A stretch of 43,338 nucleotides of DNA from an uncultured Lachnospiraceae bacterium (GCA_947626475.1 CANQSK010000009.1:1-43338), one strand, 5' to 3'. Numbered from the stretch's first letter, positions 22,702-31,126 are shown. Numbers and translations are program-made. Notes: generated by a model not told the origin, from the letters alone.

Positions 22702-23919
22702 ATGAGCGTGTGGAAAGAAACGGGAAGCTTTCAGGGGCCAGGCGGGAAGACCCTGAAGAATGAACTGAAGGAGGCCATACGCCGGGAGGTGAGCGGCGTC
22801 CGGCAGATTTCAGACGAGGAGCTGTATGAGACGATAGACCGGTATATCGCGGAGCGGAGCAGGCAGATTTATCTGCCTTTGAAGGAACGGCTTGCATTGC
22901 GCACGGCGCTGTTTAATTCTTTTCGGAAGCTGGACGTGCTGCAGCAGATCATGGACAATCCGGATATTACGGAAGTGATGATAAACGGCAGGAGCCATAT
23001 TTTCGTGGAAGAACTGGGAAATATGCGCCCTTGGGACTATGAGTTTGAGTCGGAGGAACAGCTGGAGGATCTGATCCAGCAGGTGGTCAGCCGTGTGAAC
23101 CGGACGGTCAATGTCGCTTCTCCCATCGCGGACGCCAGGCTGGAGGACGGCTCCCGGGTCCATGTGGTGCTTCCGCCGGTTTCCCTGGAGGGACCGGTCA
23201 TGACCATACGGAAATTCCCTCACCCTATTACCATGGACATGCTGGTGGAGAAGGAAGCGCTGAGCCGGGAGGCCGCGGAGTTTCTGAAGCGGCTGGTGCG
23301 CTCCGGCTACAACATTTTTATAAGCGGAGGGACCAATTCCGGAAAGACAACGTTTCTTAACGCGCTGTCCGCCTATATTCCCCGGGACGAGAGAGTGATT
23401 ACCATTGAGGATTCGGCGGAACTGCAGATTCAGCAGGTGCGGAATCTGGTCCGGCTGGAGACCCGCGCGCCCAACTCTCAGGGGGAGGGGGCTATTACCA
23501 TAGGTGACCTGATCCGGGCTTCACTCCGGATGAATCCCAGCCGGATCATTGTGGGAGAGGTTCGGGGAAAGGAGGCTCTTGAGCTTCTTAACAGCTATAA
23601 CACCGGCCACGACGGCGGAATGAGCACCGCCCACGGCAACAGTCCCAGGGACATGCTGGCCCGGCTGGAGACCATGGTCCTTCTGGGAGCGGATCTGCCT
23701 CTTGCCGCTATCCGGAGTCAGATCGCCTCGGCGCTGGATATTCTGATCCATCTTGGCAGGCTGAAGGACAAAAGCAGAAAGGTGATGTGGATTGTGGAGG
23801 TGGACGGTTATGAGAATGGGGAGATTCGTCTTCACACCCTGTTTGAGAGGGAAGGGGAAGGGCTCACAAAGAAAGGGGAGCTTAAGAACCGGCGGAAGCT
23901 GCAGCTGGCAGGAGAATAG
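22702..23919 (+). CDS. cpaF: CpaF/TadA secretion ATPase of the Tad pilus
   Basis: A 405-residue hexameric motor ATPase of the type II/IV secretion superfamily that powers pilus assembly. The N-terminal part has the CpaF pattern DITEVMINGRSHIFVE and MTIRKFPH. Walker A is SGGTNSGKTTFLN, the Asp box ITIEDSAELQ, Walker B IIVGEVRGKEAL and the His box GMSTAHGNSP. It acts on the cytoplasmic side with TadB and TadC. GAGGAGG, formed by the end of the CpaE-like gene, precedes ATG 22702. Its last ~110 bases also carry the ribosome site and likely start of tadB in another frame. Confidence 0.94.
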   Translation: MSVWKETGSFQGPGGKTLKNELKEAIRREVSGVRQISDEELYETIDRYIAERSRQIYLPLKERLALRTALFNSFRKLDVLQQIMDNPDITEVMINGRSHIFVEELGNMRPWDYEFESEEQLEDLIQQVVSRVNRTVNVASPIADARLEDGSRVHVVLPPVSLEGPVMTIRKFPHPITMDMLVEKEALSREAAEFLKRLVRSGYNIFISGGTNSGKTTFLNALSAYIPRDERVITIEDSAELQIQQVRNLVRLETRAPNSQGEGAITIGDLIRASLRMNPSRIIVGEVRGKEALELLNSYNTGHDGGMSTAHGNSPRDMLARLETMVLLGADLPLAAIRSQIASALDILIHLGRLKDKSRKVMWIVEVDGYENGEIRLHTLFEREGEGLTKKGELKNRRKLQLAGE

Positions 23920-24667
23920 CGTTCAGACGGATTACAGGGAGTACAGCCTGAATGTCCGGGAGTGGCTTCAGTCTCTTGCCATTGCCGCCGGTTCGGCGGG
24001 GCTTGCGGCGTATACGTTTTACCGGAGCATGGCTATGTTTTTGATACTACTGGTTCCCGCGGCGTTTCTCCCCAGGTATATGAAACGGTACTGGAGAGAG
24101 CGGAGGCAAAGGCAGCTGGAGGCTCAGTTTAAGGAGGCCGTTCAGATGCTGTCGGCGGCGCTGAGCGCCGGTTTTTCGGTGGAGAATGCCATAGGTTCCT
24201 GCCTGAAGGAGCTGGAGCTGATGTATGGACCGGACGGCATGATGACCAGGGAATTTGCCTGCATGGTTCAGCAGATGAATATGAACCGGCCGGTGGAAGA
24301 GCTGATGATGAATCTGGCGGAACGGACAGGTCTGGAGGAAATAGAGAATTTTGCCCGGATTTTCCAGGCCGCCAAGCGAAGCGGCGGCCAGCTGGTGCCG
24401 GTTATCCGCCGCACGGTGCAGGTGATGGAGGACAGGTTTCAGGTAAAGGAAGAGATTCAGACGCTTACGGCGGCCCGGCGGTATGAGCAGAGGGTTATGA
24501 ATGTCATGCCGTTTCTGATGATACTATACATCGATGGGACGTCGCCGGGATTCTTTTCCGTGATGTATACCACTCTGACGGGGAGGCTGGTCATGACCGG
24601 TTGTCTGGCGTTGTACGCGCTGGCCTGCTGGCTGTCGTGGAAGATTCTTGATATTCAGGCAGGGTAA
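23810..24667 (+). CDS. TadB-like type II secretion F-domain protein
   Basis: An inner-membrane platform protein of the pilus. It has helices near AIAAGSAGLAAYTFY and FLILLVPAAFLP, a cytoplasmic T2SSF domain (QMLSAALSAGFSVENAIGS, FARIFQAAKRSGGQL) and C-terminal helices. The start is doubtful. ATG 23810 has GGAGGTGG 9 bases upstream and gives a 285-residue product overlapping cpaF by 110 bases, with a basic, low-complexity N-terminus unlike the family. TadB proteins of related bacteria tend, as I recall, to begin near the DYREYSLNVREW segment. Here the codon before it is ACG (23927-23929), one base from ATG, 11 bases after GGAGA. No other ATG, GTG or TTG is suitable. Confidence 0.82.
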   Translation: MRMGRFVFTPCLRGKGKGSQRKGSLRTGGSCSWQENSVQTDYREYSLNVREWLQSLAIAAGSAGLAAYTFYRSMAMFLILLVPAAFLPRYMKRYWRERRQRQLEAQFKEAVQMLSAALSAGFSVENAIGSCLKELELMYGPDGMMTREFACMVQQMNMNRPVEELMMNLAERTGLEEIENFARIFQAAKRSGGQLVPVIRRTVQVMEDRFQVKEEIQTLTAARRYEQRVMNVMPFLMILYIDGTSPGFFSVMYTTLTGRLVMTGCLALYALACWLSWKILDIQAG

Positions 24668-24709
24668 GAGCTGATACATGGCGAAAGCAGGAAGGAGGAA
24701 AAAGCCGTT

Positions 24710-25942
24710 TTGAAGGCTGTAAGACAGTGGATAGGAAAATGGAGGACGCAGATTTTCTGCGCCGGAGGAGGAATCCTGCTGTATGCGCTGGCTGTATCGG
24801 GATTTTTGGAGGATGAAGGCCTGAGAACAGGGTATCTGCGGCGGGGCGGCTATGGAGAAGACAGCCGCGAGTATGAGTTTGTAGTAGAGGGGCTGGCAGA
24901 AGCGCCCATTCTGTGCCAGGTGGAGATAGGGGCCAGGCAGTATACGGAGGAAGAGATTCGTCCGAAGTTTGAAAACATTCTGAATAATCTGGAAAGACAG
25001 ATATTGGGAGACAATGAATCTCTGTCCCGGGTGTCGTCAGATCTGCTTCTGCCTGCCGGATTCCCGGAGCCGGGAATCCGGGCTGCCTGGCACAGCGACG
25101 CCCCGGATATCCTGGATTCCTATGGAATAATTCAGGCAGATGCCCTGCCGGAAGGAGGGGCGAAGGTATGGCTGACCGTGGAGCTGACTGACGGGATTCA
25201 TCAGGCGGAGAGTACGTTTCCGGTCACTGTAGTTTCCAGAGCCCAGACGGAAGAACAAAGGCTGGCTGCCGCGTTTGCGGAAGAGCTTGCGAAAAATGAC
25301 CAGGCCTGGCCTGCGGAGCCTCAGGTGGAGCTTCCGAAAACCTACGGCGGGAAAGAGCTCCGCTACCGTCAGAGAAGGGAAAACTACAGACTCCTGCCCT
25401 TTTTGGGTATTTTGCTTGGCCTTCTTTTCCGGGTCAGGGACAAAAGCCGGGTTCGGAATGAGGAGCGGAGGCGCAAGGAGCTTCTGATGCTGGATTACGC
25501 GGATATAGTGTACCAGCTGACAGTATTTGTGGGAGCCGGACTTACCGTATCGAAAGCCTGGGAGAGGATTGTACTGAATTATGAGGAACGGCGCAGGACC
25601 AACCGCTGCGGGGTAAGGCCGGCTTACGAGGAGATGGCGGACGCCAGAGACCGAATGGCCTTCGGCGTTCCGGAAAGCCAGGCTGTCGCGGAATTCGGAC
25701 AGCGCTGCCAGCTGCCTTCCTACCGAAAGCTGACAGGGCTTCTGGAGCAGAACCGGAGGACCGGCGTCAGCGATCTGACCAGGCTTTTGGAACAGGAGAT
25801 GGCCCAGGCGTGGGAGCAGCAGAAATCCGCGGCCCGGCGGCTCGGCGAGGAAGCCGGGACCAAGCTTATTCTGCCGCTCATGCTGCTGCTTCTGGTAGTT
25901 TTGGTGATCATCATGGTTCCGGCCATGATATCCATGAGATAA
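24710..25942 (+). CDS. TadC-like F-domain protein with large outer domain
   Basis: A 410-residue protein. A first helix (residues ~14-32) is followed by about 190 residues predicted outside the membrane (EYEFVVEGLAEAPILCQVEI to WLTVELTDGIHQAESTFPV), a beta-rich region absent from proteobacterial TadC. A second helix (LLPFLGILLGLLF) leads to the cytoplasmic T2SSF domain (YQLTVFVGAGLTVSKAWERIV, AVAEFGQRC) and a last helix (LILPLMLLLLVVLVIIMVP). It pairs with TadB as the assembly platform. The start is TTG 24710, with AAGGAGG 11 bases upstream. Confidence 0.85.
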   Translation: MKAVRQWIGKWRTQIFCAGGGILLYALAVSGFLEDEGLRTGYLRRGGYGEDSREYEFVVEGLAEAPILCQVEIGARQYTEEEIRPKFENILNNLERQILGDNESLSRVSSDLLLPAGFPEPGIRAAWHSDAPDILDSYGIIQADALPEGGAKVWLTVELTDGIHQAESTFPVTVVSRAQTEEQRLAAAFAEELAKNDQAWPAEPQVELPKTYGGKELRYRQRRENYRLLPFLGILLGLLFRVRDKSRVRNEERRRKELLMLDYADIVYQLTVFVGAGLTVSKAWERIVLNYEERRRTNRCGVRPAYEEMADARDRMAFGVPESQAVAEFGQRCQLPSYRKLTGLLEQNRRTGVSDLTRLLEQEMAQAWEQQKSAARRLGEEAGTKLILPLMLLLLVVLVIIMVPAMISMR

Positions 25943-25977
25943 CAACAGAACAACACAGATGATAAGGAGGACATAGG

Positions 25978-26160
25978 ATGTCGAGACTTTGGAAAGAATG
26001 GAATGAGTTTTTAAGAGATGACAGCGGACTTGGCGTGATTGAGGTGGTATTGATTCTTGTGGTGATCATTGGCCTGGTGATCATCTTTAAACAGCAGATC
26101 AACACGCTGCTTCAGAATATTTTCAAGGAGATCAACCGGCAGGCAAAAGAGGTGTACTGA
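25978..26160 (+). CDS. Flp1-family type IVb pilin
   Basis: A 60-residue major pilin candidate. The N-terminal leader ends in SG, and cleavage there would leave LGVIEVVL with Glu at position +5, as required by type IV prepilin peptidases. The mature part is one hydrophobic helix (VIEVVLILVVIIGLVIIF) and a short polar tail ending KEVY. AAGGAGG lies 7 bases before ATG 25978. The pilin is subunit, substrate of the prepilin peptidases, and driven outward by CpaF, TadB and TadC. Confidence 0.9.
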   Translation: MSRLWKEWNEFLRDDSGLGVIEVVLILVVIIGLVIIFKQQINTLLQNIFKEINRQAKEVY

Positions 26161-28080
26161 TTGAAGCGGCAGGGAGATATTACGGTATTTTTGAGTCTCT
26201 GCCTGCTTAGTATCGCTGCCCTTCTCTGCGTGATGACAGAGTCGGCCAGAACTGCCGGTTCCCGATTCTATTTTCAGACTGCGGTTAATGGGGCGCTGGA
26301 TAATCTGTACAGCCGGTATCACAGAAAAATGTGGCAGAATTACAGGATTCTGGGGCTTCCCTGTGAATCCGAAGAGGAAATGGAGCAGTATCTGGAAGCC
26401 TGTGTGAAGAATTATCTTGATGTGGAAAACTGGTATCCGATGGAGCTGCAGTCGGTGGAGGTGTCCGACCGGATTCGTCTGACGGATCAGGGCGGAGATT
26501 ATCTGACAGAAGAGATTCTGGCCTACATGGCTTTTGGGATCTGGGACAGCCTGAAGATTTCTCCGGAAAAAGGAGAACAGTTTCTGAAGGACGTGACGGA
26601 GGCGGCGGGAGCCGGCGTTATGGCCGGAGCGTATGACCATCAGGAGAAAGAGGTCCGAAAGCTGGAAAAAGCGGCGGAACGGATCGCGGAATGCGTGAAG
26701 AGACAGGAGCAGTGGGGTGAGGCGATTGCCCGGCAGCTGGACGGGGACAATCCTCACGGATTCCGAAAAGCGGCAGGGCAGTTTAGGCGGGAGGAAAACC
26801 GGATGGACAGCCTGATTCAGGCTTATGAGCGTCAGGCGGAGACCCTGCGGAAAAAGCTGAAGGATTCCCGGCAGAAATTTGAGCAGGTGCGGCAGGACTT
26901 CCGGGAAGACCGCGGTCGGTTGTTTGAGGAGCAGCTGAATCCCTATGAAGCTTATATCAGTCAGGACGGAACCCGGCGGAAAGAAATATTGGAGCAGCAG
27001 GCGGCAGGACAGAGGAACCGCAGGCTTCTGGATCAGGTGGAAGAACTGGTAGACGAGCTGGAGGCGGAATATGAAGCCCGTCTGGAACAGGACCGGCTCT
27101 CCGACGATTCCGAAGGAACGGCAGTTCTTTCCCTGGCGCCGGCGGGAACCCTGTGGAGAGGTTATGGCCGCTGCAGGTGGAGCCTGGACGTGAACAGAGG
27201 GGACAGGAAGAAGCGGAATCTTCTGAATCAGGCAGAACAGCTGATTCAGGGGCGGCTGGTTGAACTGGTGATGCCGGAGGGACAGACGGTTTCTTCCGGA
27301 GCGCTTCCGCCCGGCGGACCCTCCCACAGACTTGAAAGCAGCAGCGGCCGCAGGCGAAACGCGGCGGAGCGGGTTTTGGTTCATGAATACTGCGGATACT
27401 TTTTTCTCAACGCTTTGAGCAGAGAGAAAAGGCCGGTTCAGTATGAGATGGAATATCTTTCCCAGGGGAGACCATCGGATAGAGAAAATCTTGAGGCGGC
27501 GGTCTCCCGGCTGTTTCTGATAAGGCAGGGATGGAATCTGATTCATATTCTGTCTGACCGGGAAAAAAGGGGAGAGGCGAAAGCCCTGGCAGCCGTCGTC
27601 ACAGGAGTCACGGGCATAGCGCCGCTGACGGAAATTACAGCCTGCTTTATTATGGGGCTTTGGGCGGCGGCAGAGGCGGTGGCTGATCTGCAGGCAGTGC
27701 TTTCCGGGAAGACGGTTCCGATGTGGAAAACCAGGGAAGACTGGCAGCTGTCTTTGGAAAGTCTCCTGGAGTTTGGGGCGGCAGGCAGACCCGCGGCAGG
27801 ACCGGACCGTCCGTCAAAAGGACTGACCTACGGCGATTATCTGAAGCTTCTGCTGTTTTTGACGGATATGGAGGATCTGCAGCTTCGGGTGCTGGATTTG
27901 ATAGAGATGAACCTGCAGAGAGAAGAAATCGATTTTAAGGCAGACAACTGTGTATATCAGGTGGATATTCAGGGCAAAGCCTGTGGAAAACATGTGTTTT
28001 TCGCGCTGCCCTTTGTGGAAAACCTGACAGGACAGGCTTCCGGATACCCCCTGGAGGCCCCGGCGGAAAGAGCGTACTGA
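26161..28080 (+). CDS. DUF5702-like pilus-associated membrane protein
   Basis: A 639-residue protein that begins with a pilin-like hydrophobic helix (ITVFLSLCLLSIAALLCVM) followed by ESARTAGSRFYFQTAVNGALDN and the Tyr-rich stretch typical of DUF5702 proteins in clostridial Tad clusters. Residues ~160-320 are strongly charged and predicted to form a long coiled coil (EKAAERIAECVKRQEQ, DSRQKFEQVRQDFRE). The C-terminal half is globular. It may be a large minor pilin or a periplasm-like scaffold on the outer membrane face. The start is TTG 26161, directly after the TGA of the pilin gene, with AGAGGTG upstream, so translation is coupled. Confidence 0.8.
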   Translation: MKRQGDITVFLSLCLLSIAALLCVMTESARTAGSRFYFQTAVNGALDNLYSRYHRKMWQNYRILGLPCESEEEMEQYLEACVKNYLDVENWYPMELQSVEVSDRIRLTDQGGDYLTEEILAYMAFGIWDSLKISPEKGEQFLKDVTEAAGAGVMAGAYDHQEKEVRKLEKAAERIAECVKRQEQWGEAIARQLDGDNPHGFRKAAGQFRREENRMDSLIQAYERQAETLRKKLKDSRQKFEQVRQDFREDRGRLFEEQLNPYEAYISQDGTRRKEILEQQAAGQRNRRLLDQVEELVDELEAEYEARLEQDRLSDDSEGTAVLSLAPAGTLWRGYGRCRWSLDVNRGDRKKRNLLNQAEQLIQGRLVELVMPEGQTVSSGALPPGGPSHRLESSSGRRRNAAERVLVHEYCGYFFLNALSREKRPVQYEMEYLSQGRPSDRENLEAAVSRLFLIRQGWNLIHILSDREKRGEAKALAAVVTGVTGIAPLTEITACFIMGLWAAAEAVADLQAVLSGKTVPMWKTREDWQLSLESLLEFGAAGRPAAGPDRPSKGLTYGDYLKLLLFLTDMEDLQLRVLDLIEMNLQREEIDFKADNCVYQVDIQGKACGKHVFFALPFVENLTGQASGYPLEAPAERAY

Positions 28081-28100
28081 ATATGCGGAGGTGAAGAGGA

Positions 28101-28991
28101 ATGTCCTTTTTCTGTTTATTGAAAACTCCTTTCATGAAGGTAAGAATAATGAAAAAAATACGGTTAGTTCCTCTCCAAGCACGAATCCCTTTTTCCAACG
28201 AAGCGGACAGAAAAAGGGCATTCCTCTTCGCCTCCGCCAGTATGACGGCGGAAGCTGCCATAGCGCTTCCGCTGATGCTTTTCGCCGGAATCCTGCTGCT
28301 GATGCCATTTCGTATTCTGGATGTGGAGCGGCAGATGCAGGCGATCGTCAATTCCGCAGGGGAGACCATCAGCCAGATGGCATACCTTGCGGGAGAGGAA
28401 GGAAAAACCGGTTCGGCTTATGAGGCCTTTCTCTACGGAGAAGGCGCCGTCCGGTTAAAAGCCAGGGAACTTCCGATTGAAGGTCTTTCTCTGGCCGGCT
28501 CCCGGCTGCTGGATGACGGTGAGACGGTGAATCTGATGGTGACGTACCGGATAAAGCTTCCGTTTTCCGTATTTGGCCTGGACGCAGTCAGGAGGACCAA
28601 CGGCTGTTTTCTCCGGGCCTGGATAGGCGGAGGGAAGGCCGGCGGTGATGAGAAGGATGAGGAAGAGGATCCGATCGTGTATGTAGGTCGGAGAAGCACC
28701 CGGTATCATGCCAGCGCCGCCTGTCATTATCTGGATAACCGCCTGACGCCGGTACAGGCGGCGGAGATAGAGCAGTATCGGAATGAGGGAGGCGGCAGGT
28801 ACACGGCCTGCGCCCGCTGCGGCAGCCTGTCCGGCGGCGTTGTCTATATTATGCCGTCCGGCGAGCATTATCACAGCAACAGGAACTGTCCGGCAATTCT
28901 TGCCTATGTGTCAGCGGTCCGGCGGTCGACGGTAGCGCATCTGGGGTCCTGTTCGTACTGTTGGGGAAAGGGAGGGGATGGAGGATGGTAA
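28101..28991 (+). CDS. TadE-like pseudopilin with duplicated Cys/His (Ada-like) module
   Basis: A 296-residue protein. Near residue 45 a TadE-like segment appears (SMTAEAAIALPLMLFAGILL) with the conserved Glu, preceded by a basic leader. A middle domain of ~110 residues follows. The C-terminal ~100 residues contain two related units. The first runs from IVYVGRRSTRYHASAACHYL to YTACARCG, the second from VVYIMPSGEHYHSNRNC to CSYCWGK. Each has Tyr-His, one Cys and a closing Cys-x2-Cys, the layout of a small zinc site as in the Ada metal-binding domain. This module would lie outside the cell. GGAGGTG is 9 bases before ATG 28101, and the stop overlaps the next start (ATGGTAA). Confidence 0.78.
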   Translation: MSFFCLLKTPFMKVRIMKKIRLVPLQARIPFSNEADRKRAFLFASASMTAEAAIALPLMLFAGILLLMPFRILDVERQMQAIVNSAGETISQMAYLAGEEGKTGSAYEAFLYGEGAVRLKARELPIEGLSLAGSRLLDDGETVNLMVTYRIKLPFSVFGLDAVRRTNGCFLRAWIGGGKAGGDEKDEEEDPIVYVGRRSTRYHASAACHYLDNRLTPVQAAEIEQYRNEGGGRYTACARCGSLSGGVVYIMPSGEHYHSNRNCPAILAYVSAVRRSTVAHLGSCSYCWGKGGDGGW

Positions 28992-29416
28992 AGTGGTTTT
29001 GGTGGCTTGTACTGTCGCTGGCGGCGGCAGAGGATTTCAGAAGCCGCAGGATTTCCCTGGAGCTGCTGGCAGCCGGGCTGGTTCTCGGAAGCGTGCGGCT
29101 TACGGCAATGATCGCGGCGGGGTCCAATGTGTCTACGCACCTGTGGGCATTAGGGATTGGGGTGATAATGCTGATCCTTTCAAGAGCGACGCGGGGAGCG
29201 ATAGGCGAGGGTGACGGTCTGTTTTTTCTCCTGACAGCCTGTTTCCTGAACCTGGGCGAGACGGTGATTTTTTTCCTGGCCAGTCTGGCGGTCAGCTGCC
29301 TTTGGGGAATCTGCTGTATCGCAAAAGGGTTGTATACCGGGCAGAGCAGGTGGAAAGAATCTATCCCGTTTCTTACCTGCGCGTGGCTGCCGGGATTATG
29401 GATCATCTGGAGGTAG
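28985..29416 (+). CDS. Prepilin peptidase, A24 family, second copy
   Basis: A 143-residue membrane protein with four to five helices. The catalytic aspartates are in AAEDFRSRRIS and GEGDGLFFLL (GxGD), so both active-site residues are kept. It is shorter and quite divergent from the first peptidase of this operon. ATG 28985 is chosen because GGAGGGG (28971-28977) ends 7 bases before it; it overlaps the end of the preceding gene by 7 bases. Two peptidases may divide the pilin and the TadE-like substrates between them, which is inference from their positions: this copy sits between the two TadE-like genes. Confidence 0.82.
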   Translation: MVKWFWWLVLSLAAAEDFRSRRISLELLAAGLVLGSVRLTAMIAAGSNVSTHLWALGIGVIMLILSRATRGAIGEGDGLFFLLTACFLNLGETVIFFLASLAVSCLWGICCIAKGLYTGQSRWKESIPFLTCAWLPGLWIIWR

Positions 29417-29420
29417 AATA

Positions 29421-29870
29421 ATGAGAGAATCCAAAGTGCTTTTTCCGGCTTCCTATACGGTGGAGGCAGCCTGTGTGATGGCAGTTGTTCTTTTGTCACT
29501 GGCCTTTTTGATAGGCCGTGCCGGCAGCCTGTACCGCCGGGAGACCGGAATCATGCGGCTTCATCACATGGTGGAGCTGTCCCGGGGACAGGAGGAGGAA
29601 ACCCGGTTTGATTTTGCTTCCGCCGGGGCGGAAGGATACAGCAGGCGGAAAGGCCGGAAGGCGGAAGGCGCGGTCGCGGGACACAACTGGCGGAAGGAGA
29701 TCTCCGCGGATGTTCACGAGCCGGAAGCGTTTCTGCGGATGATGACTATTTTTCAGAAGGACGGCAGAAGAGAGGAGGGGTACAGGGATGCCCAGGGATT
29801 TGGAAATCAGCTATCACCGGGAAATGAAACAGAATTATCTGATGATTCAGGCCGGGCCGGGGGAGGATGA
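29421..29870 (+). CDS. TadE-like pseudopilin
   Basis: A 149-residue protein with a short leader and the segment ASYTVEAACVMAVVLLSLAFLI, the TadE/minor pilin pattern with Glu at the expected place after a small residue. The rest is polar and charged. GGAGGT at the end of the preceding gene provides the ribosome site. Its last 83 bases overlap the FHA-protein gene in another frame; the overlapped tail (residues ~123-149) is low-complexity Gly/Asp/Ser. Confidence 0.75.
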   Translation: MRESKVLFPASYTVEAACVMAVVLLSLAFLIGRAGSLYRRETGIMRLHHMVELSRGQEEETRFDFASAGAEGYSRRKGRKAEGAVAGHNWRKEISADVHEPEAFLRMMTIFQKDGRREEGYRDAQGFGNQLSPGNETELSDDSGRAGGG

Positions 29871-31092
29871 GACCTTTGAGGCCAGGATGATGGAGGAGAA
29901 CTCCATCGAAGGGCTGCTGCGGTTTCGGGTGCGCCGTGAGGACGGCCGCTGCTGGTGCTGTTATGAGATTACCTCCCGGCAGCCACTGAGCCGCCTTCTG
30001 GAGAGCAGGAGCATCGGAGCGGAACAGATCCGCTCGCTTTTGCTGGGAATTGCCCGTACTCTTATGGGAATAGGGGACTATCTGCTGTCAGAGGCACAGA
30101 TTTTACTGCGCCCGGAATACATTTATGTGAATACGGAGGATTTTCGGCCGGAGCTGTGCCTGCTTCCCGGATGGGAAGGAAATTTCCCGGAGGAATTCAG
30201 CGGACTTCTCCAGTTCCTTTTGGGAAAAACAGATCATCAGGACCAGGAGGCGGTAGTGCTGATATACGGCCTGTACCGGGAAAGCCTGAAGGATAACTAC
30301 GGACTTGACAATCTGCTTCGCTGGCTGACGGCCTCTCCCGGCCCGGACGTGCCCCGGTCTCCGGCCGGCTCGCCGGATTGGAGCGGCCGTGATGACTCAG
30401 TTCGGATAGGCAGTGGCAGTGATGATTCAGAGCCGGTCCGGTATCCGCCTGAGAGCGCAGCCGGGGATAAGGCACGCGGGAAAGGCTTTATTTTCCTGGG
30501 TGTTTTCCTGGCGGCGCTGGCTGTTCTCTGGCTGCGGCCGGAAATCGCGGCGCGGTGGCGTTATGGAGCGTGGGCGGTCGTGATTCTGGCAGGCGGGGCG
30601 GGTATTGCAGGTGTTGGGACAAGGGTTCGTCCTTTTTTCCGAACGGGGGAACCGTCCCGTGAGCAGCGGGCGGAACCGGAATCCTGGGAGATGGCCTTTG
30701 CCGGGGATACGGTTTCGGAAGCTTCGGAATCTGTGTTTTCGGAGGACACCGGCCCGCCTGATTCCCATACGGTGCTTCTGCAGTGCCACGATTTCCGCGA
30801 AGATGTCCGCTGTCTGGCGGGACAGGAGGGGACGGCGGAGATGATCCCTATTTCCTATTATCCTTTTCTGATCGGAAAACAGAAGAGTATTACGGATTAC
30901 GCGGTATCCAGGGACACCATCAGCAGGCTTCACGCCCGCGTCGACCGCAGAGACGGCCGGTATTGGCTGACAGATCTGAACTCTACCAACGGCACATCGG
31001 TCAACGGCCGGATGCTGGAAGCCAACGAGACGGTTTTGCTGGAGGAGGGGGATACCGTAGCTCTGGCAGATATGAATTTCCGCTTTCAATAA
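29788..31092 (+). CDS. DUF6382-type membrane protein with C-terminal FHA domain
   Basis: A 434-residue protein. The N-terminal ~190 residues (MPRDLEISYHREMKQNYLMI, LLRFRVRREDGRCWCCYEIT, LLRPEYIYVNTED) match the DUF6382 family found with clostridial Tad clusters. Two helices follow around residues 232-250 and 256-275, so both ends should be cytoplasmic. Residues ~350-434 are an FHA domain with IGK, SRLHARV and DLNSTNGTSVNG, which binds phosphothreonine. The protein could link the pilus to Ser/Thr kinase signalling, but no kinase is in the window. GAGGAGGGG lies before ATG 29788. It is the last gene of the pilus operon. Confidence 0.85.
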   Translation: MPRDLEISYHREMKQNYLMIQAGPGEDETFEARMMEENSIEGLLRFRVRREDGRCWCCYEITSRQPLSRLLESRSIGAEQIRSLLLGIARTLMGIGDYLLSEAQILLRPEYIYVNTEDFRPELCLLPGWEGNFPEEFSGLLQFLLGKTDHQDQEAVVLIYGLYRESLKDNYGLDNLLRWLTASPGPDVPRSPAGSPDWSGRDDSVRIGSGSDDSEPVRYPPESAAGDKARGKGFIFLGVFLAALAVLWLRPEIAARWRYGAWAVVILAGGAGIAGVGTRVRPFFRTGEPSREQRAEPESWEMAFAGDTVSEASESVFSEDTGPPDSHTVLLQCHDFREDVRCLAGQEGTAEMIPISYYPFLIGKQKSITDYAVSRDTISRLHARVDRRDGRYWLTDLNSTNGTSVNGRMLEANETVLLEEGDTVALADMNFRFQ

Positions 31093-31097
31093 ATTTC

Positions 31098-31126
31098 TTA
31101 ACAAATAAGAGAAGCTATGCTAAAAT
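31098..31126 (+). promoter_or_regulatory. Promoter for rhomboid-HIT-sigma unit
   Basis: TTAACA (31098-31103), a 17-base spacer ending TGC and TAAAAT (31121-31126) form an extended -10 promoter directly after the FHA gene stop and 28 bases before the rhomboid start. Confidence 0.7.
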
